From positions 1-8,322 of the forward strand of contig RFJV01000760.1 in the NCBI GenBank assembly GCA_003694775.1: a DNA stretch of 8,322 bases, written 5' to 3'. Position numbers and translations under genes: made by a program. The notes beneath the pieces are model-generated. The model was given only the letters and a program-made list of their open reading frames with translations, was not told where the DNA came from and ran no database searches. How positions within the stretch are numbered: the first letter of the stretch is position 1; each line of letters begins with the position of its first letter. Of the stretch, positions 1 to 4,782 are shown in pieces. Source of the DNA: Chloroflexota bacterium. Lineage in GTDB: Bacteria > Chloroflexota > Anaerolineae > 4572-78 > J111.

Positions 1-247
1 CGCCGAGGGTCAGGTGGTCAGCGGGTGGGACAGCCAGCCCTTTGGCGGCCTCTACCCCACCAGCCTGTGGTCGCCCGGCGAAATGGTGGTCGACACCTTT
101 ACCCTGCCCCTGCCGGAAGACGGCCTCCCGCCCGGCGAATACCGGCTCATCACCGGCTTCTACCAGTTTGAAACCGGCGTCCGGCTGACCCTCTCCTCCG
201 GCGCAGACTTCGCCGAACTGGCCCGGTTCACTGTTCCCGGCGGGTGA
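1..247 (+). CDS. 3' end of a gene, C-terminal beta-rich domain, function uncertain (partial)
   Basis: The reading frame is open from the first bases of the window (codons from position 2) to a TGA at 245-247, so only the last 81 or so residues are seen and the true start lies outside. A GTG at 14 is an internal valine, not a convincing start. The segment reads as alternating short strands with the pieces LWSPGEMVVDTF, LPPGEYRLITGFYQ and VRLTL. This kind of C-terminal module (tryptophan/proline/glycine turn, then PPGEYRL, then GFY, then a closing strand) is, from memory, common at the end of large membrane-associated glycosyltransferase-like proteins of Chloroflexota; I cannot prove that here. 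A strong hairpin follows 44 nt downstream, so this is probably the last gene of the preceding unit and unrelated to mannitol use. A 65-bp near-copy of its tail occurs at 8196-8260. Confidence 0.6.
   Translation, partial: AEGQVVSGWDSQPFGGLYPTSLWSPGEMVVDTFTLPLPEDGLPPGEYRLITGFYQFETGVRLTLSSGADFAELARFTVPGG
175..239 (+). repeat. 65-bp direct repeat, left copy (tail of the first gene)
   Basis: This stretch matches 8196-8260 at 62 of 65 positions with no gaps; the two copies are 8,021 bp apart in the same orientation. The homology begins and ends abruptly: the bases on either side differ between copies. It lies inside the coding sequence of the truncated first gene and covers the last 20 or so codons before its stop. 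Confidence 0.9.
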
Positions 248-290
248 GAGGCGGTCTCCAAATCACTTAAGCCAGCCGAGAATTTTTTCT

Positions 291-330
291 GCAGGACAAC
301 TGCCAGCAGTTGTCCTGCTTCATTCTTGTT
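291..330 (+). terminator. Hairpin terminator after the first gene
   Basis: A perfect 12-bp stem (291-302 pairing with 307-318) closes on a 4-nt loop CCAG and is followed on the + strand by the T-rich run TTCATTCTTGTT. It lies 44 nt after the stop of the first gene. On the other strand the stem is followed by an A-rich run, so termination is expected for + strand transcription only. It separates the first gene from the mannitol region. Confidence 0.75.
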
Positions 331-475
331 GATGTCCCGCAGAGACTGTCCGTTGCCCCTCATACCTGAACAGCAACCGAAATGGATAGAATATCTGTCT
401 AATGTGATATTGCAGTCACCAAATGATACAGCTTTGTAACATTTAACTGGCGAACAATAAAGTTAATTTTCTGCC

Positions 476-485
476 GCAAATTTGC
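476..485. promoter_or_regulatory. 10-bp palindrome just upstream of the candidate -10
   Basis: GCAAATTTGC is a perfect palindrome lying 8 to 17 nt upstream of the extended -10 element at 493-501, where a -35 or a regulator site would sit. It is short and AT-rich, so chance is possible. It is recorded only as a candidate operator. Confidence 0.2.
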
Positions 486-492
486 AAAATAG

Positions 493-501
493 TGATATAT
501 T
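493..501 (+). promoter_or_regulatory. Candidate extended -10 promoter for the gene at 539
   Basis: The sequence TGATATATT fits the extended -10 form TG-N-TATATT, a 5/6 match to TATAAT. No convincing -35 is found 16-18 nt upstream, which extended -10 promoters do not need. A start about 7 nt downstream would give a leader of roughly 30 nt containing the ribosome binding site. The surrounding 130 nt are clearly more AT-rich than the coding regions. This may be the promoter for the small gene and, by read-through, for the regulator. Confidence 0.4.
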
Positions 502-538
502 ATAAGCATCAAACCTGTCCAAAATAAGGAGATAGACT

Positions 539-892
539 ATGGCGTTTGATGTTATCCGGAAGCAAAATTACCCCGCACCGGCCCAAATGGTCAGCCAATT
601 GACCGGCAAAACGTTGGAATCGTTGGGCGGTAAGTTGTCCAAACGCAACAACCCTGCTAAAGGAATGTTCGAAATCAATTTCAACAAAAAAATCAAAAAT
701 CAGGCCCTTCCCAACCGGATTGACCTGCAGATTAAAGTGGTTCCGCAAGAATCCAATGGATGCAACGTTATGGCCCGCGCCTTTCCGGTAGACCCCCTCG
801 GCAACAGACTGACCTTTGGGGTGAAGGGCAATGCCGCAGAAGTAGTGATGATGACTTTTTTTGATGAACTGGAAAAATCTATCAAAGAGTAA
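539..892 (+). CDS. Small hypothetical protein, 117 aa, mixed alpha/beta
   Basis: The ATG at 539 is preceded by a good ribosome binding site (AAGGAGA at 526-532, 6-nt spacing), the same TAAGGAGATAG string that precedes the HPr-EI gene, so the start is well supported. I do not recognise the family. The predicted layout is an N-terminal helix (about residues 13-32), three or four strands (about 42-52, 60-70, 74-84 and 89-95) and a C-terminal amphipathic helix (about 99-116). That order loosely recalls the last part of SRPBCC/Bet v 1-type or other small ligand-binding folds, but the similarity is only in layout. There is no signal peptide, membrane segment or metal-binding motif, and only one cysteine (C75). 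The gene lies 81 nt upstream of the mtlR-like regulator on the same strand with no strong terminator between them, so co-transcription is possible. A role in mannitol metabolism is not indicated by its sequence. Confidence 0.75.
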   Translation: MAFDVIRKQNYPAPAQMVSQLTGKTLESLGGKLSKRNNPAKGMFEINFNKKIKNQALPNRIDLQIKVVPQESNGCNVMARAFPVDPLGNRLTFGVKGNAAEVVMMTFFDELEKSIKE

Positions 893-973
893 TCGTACAC
901 TTTTGTAGGATTAAATCTGCTTCAGGCAGTACCAATTTATGGAACAATCATTAGCATAGTCGCTTCAAAGAAG

Positions 974-2530
974 ATGGTTTCTCTCACGGTTCAACAAAAA
1001 AGAATACTCCTCCATTTGTTAACCGAGAACTCCCCCGTACCGATGTCTGAGCTGGCGGACCATCTGAATTTGACGACTCGCCAGGTTCACTATCGCCTCA
1101 AACCTGTTGCCTCCTGGTTAAGCCAACGAAATGCATCGCTGGTAGCCCGCCCCAGAGTCGGGGTAACCATCAAATGTTCCCCTGCCCAGCGCCAGCAATT
1201 ACTGCAGGAGCTTGCCCGGCAATCAGACCTGCACCTGGTACTGTCAGCAGGCCAACGCCGACAGCTTCTGGCACTGGTGTTGTTATTTGCTGATGCTCCT
1301 CTCATCCTCAACAATCTTCAGTACATTACGACTGCATCCCGGACCACTATTCTCAAAGATTTGGAACCGATTACCGACTGGGGCCGGCTTTATTCGCTGG
1401 AGCTAATCCGCAAACCGAATTTTGGGGTAATGTTTGATGGCCCGGAATTCAATCGACGCCAGGCGATAGCCAGTGTGCTCTGGGGGGATACCCCTTTCAG
1501 AGACCCCTTGATATCGATGAACTATGGTCAGGGTATCCGTTTCGCCCTCAAAGATACCCCCACCTCTCTACCCATCATCCGGCAAATAAATCGTTTGCTC
1601 GATGACATCCCCGGCCCAACTGCCTTTGAATGGGTAGCCTTTGCTGAAACCAAACTGGGCGGGCGGTTTACCGATGAAGCAGTATTATATCTGGCCCTGG
1701 TGCTGGCTGTGCAGTATCATCGCCTCCAGACGAGACATTTTGTTGAGGTCAAGCCCGACACCCTGGCCTGGTTATCTACCCAAAAAGAGTGGGCGGTAGC
1801 CCAGGGAATAGCCCGCCTGATGCAGGAAGAGGGGTTGGAGAGTACCGTTCCAGAGGCCGAGATTGGCACTATCGCTATGCAGTTGCTGGCCGGTGTTCGT
1901 GACCAGCTCTGGCCCGGCGACCTGGAAATCGATCCCGCTCTGACCCGGTTGGTTGACATGCTGATGGACGAAGTGGCCAGAGCCTTTTCAACACCTGGAT
2001 TACGGTACGACATCCCCTTGCGCGACGGGCTGGTTTCTCATATTATCCCGGCTATTTTACGCCAGCGATTTGGTGTATGGGCGCCCTCACGCTCGTCCGA
2101 GGGGGTTGTGCCCCGGGAATGGCCCCAGGAATTCAGGATTGCCAGTGAGCTGGCCCGGCTGGTTACCGAACACACCGGTGTGCCCCTGCCCGATAGCGAA
2201 GTTGAAACCATCACCTTGCTACTGCGGGCGGCATTTGTCCGTGAGCGCCCCAGCCATCCTCGCCGGGTGTATATTATTTGTCCCAGCGGAATGGCAACGG
2301 CGCAACTGCTGGTGGCCCGGCTCAAAACTCGTTTTCCCAGCCTGGAGATACAGGGGGTGTTATCTCTACGAGAGCTATCTGCCGACCGGGTAGCCAACGC
2401 CCATTTACTCATCAGCACCGTCCCGCTGGAATCCCCCCGACGTGGTTTACCGGTTATTCAGGTTCATCCCCTGCTCACCGCCACCGATATCGAAGCCATC
2501 ACAGATTGGTTAACTACCGCAGTCAGATAG
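974..2530 (+). CDS. mtlR: MtlR-like PRD-containing transcriptional activator of the mannitol operon
   Basis: This 518-residue protein has the domain order of BglG/MtlR-type PTS-controlled activators. An N-terminal helix-turn-helix spans about 4-58 (recognition part LTTRQVHYRL, 33-42), followed by a second Mga-type winged helix (about 92-155), PRD1 (about 195-312), PRD2 (about 318-427) and a Gat-type EIIB-like domain (429-518) with the loop IICPSGMATAQLL containing Cys436. In Bacillus MtlR the PRD2 domain is activated by HPr phosphorylation and the EIIB-like cysteine is used for inhibition by the mannitol EII proteins. Here PRD2 keeps its first histidine (His356 in LVSHIIPAI). PRD1 has Val243 and Gln303, and PRD2 has leucine at about 416, where histidines are usual. 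The protein ends after the EIIB-like domain, whereas Firmicute MtlR (near 690 residues) has a further EIIA-like domain. No good ribosome binding site precedes the ATG (only AAAGAAG directly against it). No ATG, GTG or TTG lies in frame between 893 and 974, so this start is the best available. Its position just before the EIIC gene supports the role. Confidence 0.87.
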   Translation: MVSLTVQQKRILLHLLTENSPVPMSELADHLNLTTRQVHYRLKPVASWLSQRNASLVARPRVGVTIKCSPAQRQQLLQELARQSDLHLVLSAGQRRQLLALVLLFADAPLILNNLQYITTASRTTILKDLEPITDWGRLYSLELIRKPNFGVMFDGPEFNRRQAIASVLWGDTPFRDPLISMNYGQGIRFALKDTPTSLPIIRQINRLLDDIPGPTAFEWVAFAETKLGGRFTDEAVLYLALVLAVQYHRLQTRHFVEVKPDTLAWLSTQKEWAVAQGIARLMQEEGLESTVPEAEIGTIAMQLLAGVRDQLWPGDLEIDPALTRLVDMLMDEVARAFSTPGLRYDIPLRDGLVSHIIPAILRQRFGVWAPSRSSEGVVPREWPQEFRIASELARLVTEHTGVPLPDSEVETITLLLRAAFVRERPSHPRRVYIICPSGMATAQLLVARLKTRFPSLEIQGVLSLRELSADRVANAHLLISTVPLESPRRGLPVIQVHPLLTATDIEAITDWLTTAVR

Positions 2531-2540
2531 CCGAAAGGAA

Positions 2541-2573
2541 AGGAGAGGATTTATGGAAGATACTGTCCCATAA
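2541..2573 (+). CDS. Six-codon leader ORF with strong ribosome binding site
   Basis: Eleven nt after the regulator stop is AGGAGAGG (2541-2548), followed at ideal spacing by ATG at 2553 and the ORF MEDTVP ending in TAA at 2571-2573. This is one of the best ribosome binding sites in the window yet serves only six codons. The same frame continues after the TAA for 19 sense codons to a TAG at 2631-2633. It could be a translated leader peptide, or the start of a gene later lost. The coordinates include the binding site. Whether it is translated cannot be told from sequence. Confidence 0.3.
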   Translation, partial: RRGFMEDTVP

Positions 2574-2576
2574 AAA

Positions 2577-2617
2577 AGAGACACCACTATTGACTTGGCC
2601 GGTCTCGTGGTGCCTCT
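2577..2617 (+). promoter_or_regulatory. Stem-loop in the leader of the EIIC gene
   Basis: Positions 2577-2587 can pair with 2607-2617, giving 10 base pairs and one A-C mismatch around a 19-nt loop. The 5' arm begins 4 nt after the stop of the six-codon ORF. The bases GAGAC (2578-2582) can alternatively pair with GTCTC (2602-2606) in the loop, so two exclusive foldings exist. No U-run follows, so a simple intrinsic terminator is not supported. It may be a regulatory or stability element. Confidence 0.3.
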
Positions 2618-2768
2618 ATCGCACAGATGGTAGTAACTCCTGGCCTGGGGCCAGAGAGTCTTGTATCTGCACGGATAATTATAACCCCGGCAGTTACAAA
2701 CCGCAAAATTATCGTGAATTAACACACAAAACAAAAATCACATCACTCTGCCTACAGGAGTTTAAGAA

Positions 2769-3863
2769 ATGAGAGAGAAACTACAGCGGTTTGGTGGCTT
2801 TTTAGCGGCAATGATTATTCCAAACCTGGGGGCGTTTATTGCCTGGGGGTTAATTACTGCCTTGTTTATCCCGACCGGTTGGCTGCCCAACGAAAAGATG
2901 GCGGCACTGGTTGGCCCTATGATTACGGCGATGCTTCCTCTTTTAATTGGATACACTGGCGGCCACCTGATTCACGGCGTGCGCGGTGGTGTAGTTGGCG
3001 CGGCGGCCACAATGGGCGCCGTGGTTGGCTCCGATGTGCCGATGTTCATCGGGGGGATGGTCATGGGGCCGTTAGGTGGCTTCCTAATGAAAAAGTTTGA
3101 CGAAGCCATCGAAGGTAAAGTTCCGTCTGGCTTTGAAATGCTGGTGAACAACTTTTCTGCCGGTATTCTGGCGACCATTCTGGCCTTGGTGGCCCTGGTC
3201 GTTGTTGGCCCCATTGTGCAAACACTGACCAACCTGATGGGCGCGGGGGTGCAGTTCCTGGTTGATAACCGCATTCTGCCGCTGGCCGACCTGTTCATTG
3301 AACCGGCCAAAGTGCTGTTTTTGAACAATGCCATTAACCACGGCATTCTGGCCCCGCTGGGCGTTACCCAGGCAGAAGAAACGGGTCGTTCAGTTCTGTT
3401 TATGCTGGAAACGAATCCCGGTCCCGGTCTTGGGCTTCTGCTGGCTTACTGGTTTGCCGGTAAAGGGATGGCTAAACAAACCGCTCCCGGTGCCATCATC
3501 ATCCACTTCTTTGGCGGCATCCACGAAATTTACTTCCCGTACGTGCTGGCGCACCCGATTATGCTGGTGTCGTTGTGGGCCGGTGGTATTCTGGCTGACC
3601 TGTGGTTCGTCATTATGAAGGCTGGCCTGGTTGCCACGCCGTCGCCTGGCTCAATCTTTGCCTATCTGGCTGTCACGCCTAAAGGCCAGCACTTTGCCGT
3701 GTTTACCGGGGTTCTGATTGCCGCAGCAGCCTCCTTCCTGGTCGGGTCGTTCATTTTGAAGCTGTATCCGGTCCGGGAAATTGAGTCGGAAGATGCCGCC
3801 GAAGATTGGGATTGGGACTGGGATGAGGAAGAGGTAAGCACTGCCGCCGCTTCGGCTTCTTAG
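2769..3863 (+). CDS. mtlA: PTS mannitol-specific EIIC (membrane permease domain only)
   Basis: The 364-residue product matches the membrane domain of mannitol permease MtlA from its first residues: [20 protein letters not shown] (8-27) and [15 protein letters not shown] (28-42) are close to the E. coli and Bacillus proteins. Further family hallmarks are the [15 protein letters not shown] region (64-78), [13 protein letters not shown] (186-198) and [11 protein letters not shown] (249-259), whose Glu253 corresponds to the substrate-site glutamate of the family. Several hydrophobic membrane segments are visible (about 10-36, 48-64, 72-102, 130-158, 207-230, 240-290 and 306-332). It carries mannitol through the inner membrane and presents it to EIIB for phosphorylation at C1. 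Unlike typical MtlA it stops after the membrane domain; EIIB and EIIA are separate genes downstream. The tail (about 338-364) is strongly acidic with three Asp-Trp pairs (346-352). The start is supported by GGAG eight nt upstream. Confidence 0.93.
   Translation: MREKLQRFGGFLAAMIIPNLGAFIAWGLITALFIPTGWLPNEKMAALVGPMITAMLPLLIGYTGGHLIHGVRGGVVGAAATMGAVVGSDVPMFIGGMVMGPLGGFLMKKFDEAIEGKVPSGFEMLVNNFSAGILATILALVALVVVGPIVQTLTNLMGAGVQFLVDNRILPLADLFIEPAKVLFLNNAINHGILAPLGVTQAEETGRSVLFMLETNPGPGLGLLLAYWFAGKGMAKQTAPGAIIIHFFGGIHEIYFPYVLAHPIMLVSLWAGGILADLWFVIMKAGLVATPSPGSIFAYLAVTPKGQHFAVFTGVLIAAAASFLVGSFILKLYPVREIESEDAAEDWDWDWDEEEVSTAAASAS
3804..3824 (+). repeat. Asp-Trp codon repeat in the EIIC acidic tail
   Basis: Three GAY-TGG units followed by GAT encode D-W-D-W-D-W-D at residues 346-352 of EIIC. 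They sit within an acidic stretch (Glu/Asp from about 338 to 355) and are followed by an Ala/Ser-rich end. This short coding microrepeat lies where one-piece MtlA proteins carry the linker to EIIB. Confidence 0.7.
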
Positions 3864-3895
3864 TCCAGCCTGTTTCACCCTGGTATTGTCAGAAC

Positions 3896-3921
3896 GGGGG
3901 TGTGCCTGGCGGAACACCCCC
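3896..3921 (+). promoter_or_regulatory. Hairpin between the EIIC and EIIB genes
   Basis: GGGGGTGT (3896-3903) pairs perfectly with ACACCCCC (3914-3921) around a 10-nt loop. It starts 32 nt after the EIIC stop and ends 49 nt before the EIIB start. A short A-rich run rather than a U-run follows, so it is a weak candidate for full termination. It could partly attenuate transcription, or protect or process the EIIC message to set the ratio of membrane to soluble components. Confidence 0.4.
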
Positions 3922-3970
3922 ACTTCCCAAAAATTCTTACAGCTCAGATACAGATTTCAGGAGAGGTACA

Positions 3971-4294
3971 ATGGCTAAACAAATCGCTGGCGCCGATGTC
4001 AAAAAAATTGTAATTGCCTGTGAAGCCGGTATGGGTTCCAGTTTGATGGTAACGAACAAACTCAAAAAGAAGGTTAAAGCGGCTAACCTTGACGTGGAGG
4101 TCAGTCATACTTCCGCCCGGGCTATTCCCGAAGACGCCCAGGTAGTGGTGGTACATAAAGGCCTGGCAAAAATGGCCCTGGAAAAAGCGCCCTGGGCGGT
4201 TATCATCCCGTTTGACAACTTCATGAATATTCCGGTTTTCGATAAGATAATCGCGGCCATTCAGAAAAATGGCATCATTAAAGGGATAGGTTAA
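3971..4294 (+). CDS. PTS mannitol-specific EIIB (stand-alone)
   Basis: The 107-residue product is a free mannitol EIIB. The phosphocysteine loop is IVIACEAGMGSSLM with Cys17, closely matching the C-(D/E)-AGMGSS loop of MtlA proteins, followed by a lysine-rich helix (VTNKLKKKVKAAN) and the conserved strand and loop QVVVVHKGLA. It receives the phosphoryl group from EIIA and passes it to mannitol bound in EIIC; by similarity to B. subtilis it may also signal to the EIIB-like domain of the regulator. An in-frame GTG at 3902 would extend the protein into the hairpin region, but the ATG at 3971 has AGGAG seven nt upstream, and family similarity begins shortly after it, so ATG is chosen. The last helix and tail (FDKIIAAIQKNGIIK) are typical. 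Only two bases separate its stop from the EIIA start, so the two are probably translationally coupled. Confidence 0.93.
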   Translation: MAKQIAGADVKKIVIACEAGMGSSLMVTNKLKKKVKAANLDVEVSHTSARAIPEDAQVVVVHKGLAKMALEKAPWAVIIPFDNFMNIPVFDKIIAAIQKNGIIKGIG

Positions 4295-4296
4295 CT

Positions 4297-4749
4297 ATGA
4301 GCATTGTCAGTAAAGAAACGATTCTCATCAATGCCCAGGTCAAAACCAAAACAGACGCCATCATCTTGGCCGGAGAATTACTGGTAAAGGCCGGTCATGT
4401 CACCCCGGATTATATCGACGGAATGCTGGCCCGTGAAGAAACGATGTCTACCTATATTGGCAATGGCGTCGCCATTCCGCACGGCCAGTTTGAAAACAAG
4501 GAAAGCATCCGCAGTACCGGTATTTCGGTGGTGCAGGTCCGGCCCGGAATTATATGGGACGACGATGAACCTGATGAACGAGCTTATCTTATCATCGGGA
4601 TTGCAGCCACCAACAACGAGCATATCGGTGTGTTGAGCAATCTGGCCGAAACCCTGGAAGAAGAAAGTGCCGTACAGGAACTTGTTCATACCGATGACCC
4701 CACCGTCATCATTGAATGTTTGAACCGTCCCCAGGAAGAGCCGGTTTAA
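4297..4749 (+). CDS. mtlF: PTS mannitol-specific EIIA
   Basis: The 150-residue product is a fructose/mannitol-type EIIA. The active histidine is His62 in NGVAIPHGQFENK, and the second conserved histidine of the family is His109 in NNEHIGVLSNLA. The N-terminal helices (KETILINAQVKTKTDAI) and YIDGMLAREETMSTYIGNGVAIPH follow the usual pattern. It takes phosphate from HPr (here part of the HPr-EI fusion) and gives it to EIIB Cys17. The length agrees with stand-alone MtlF of Firmicutes (near 145 residues). The ATG lies two nt after the EIIB stop, with AAGGGATAGG inside the end of the EIIB gene as ribosome binding site. The end is slightly extended with an acidic QEEPV. Confidence 0.93.
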   Translation: MSIVSKETILINAQVKTKTDAIILAGELLVKAGHVTPDYIDGMLAREETMSTYIGNGVAIPHGQFENKESIRSTGISVVQVRPGIIWDDDEPDERAYLIIGIAATNNEHIGVLSNLAETLEEESAVQELVHTDDPTVIIECLNRPQEEPV

Positions 4750-4782
4750 CAAAGATATGCCGGGCACTAAGGAGATAGTCCC

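Larger units (their letters stand above)
2531..2768 (+). promoter_or_regulatory. 238-nt leader/intergenic region before the EIIC gene, likely MtlR target
   Basis: This is the longest gap inside the mannitol cluster. Besides the six-codon ORF and stem-loop it holds a perfect gapped palindrome (CTGGCC TGG GGCCAG, 2640-2654), a more distant inverted pair GTAACT/AGTTAC (2633-2638 and 2692-2697), and an AT-rich stretch with TATAAC at 2680-2685. No clean -35/-10 pair with 16-18 nt spacing is found, which fits an activator-dependent promoter. The final 60 nt are AT-rich, with a GGAG ribosome binding site at 2757-2760, eight nt before the EIIC start. By analogy with other mtl operons, the regulator would act here; the exact operator cannot be assigned. 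Confidence 0.4.

Noticed and set aside
893..973. The reading frame of the small gene at 539 continues without another stop, in frame, into the regulator, raising stop read-through or fusion as possibilities.
   Set aside because: Only 27 codons are involved, the TAA at 890-892 has no visible read-through context, and the spacer does not look coding. Chance is a sufficient explanation.
2674..2710. TATAAT on the minus strand with TTGCGG upstream, suggesting a divergent promoter.
   Set aside because: No minus-strand gene follows, and the stretch is simply AT-rich.
2278..2772. 164-codon + strand frame running from the regulator end into the EIIC leader.
   Set aside because: It overlaps the conserved EIIB-like domain of the regulator in another frame, and its leader part has no protein-like character.
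3902..3970. GTG at 3902 as start of a longer EIIB (130 residues).
   Set aside because: It would lie within the hairpin, has no ribosome binding site, and adds sequence without family similarity. The ATG at 3971 has AGGAG at good spacing.
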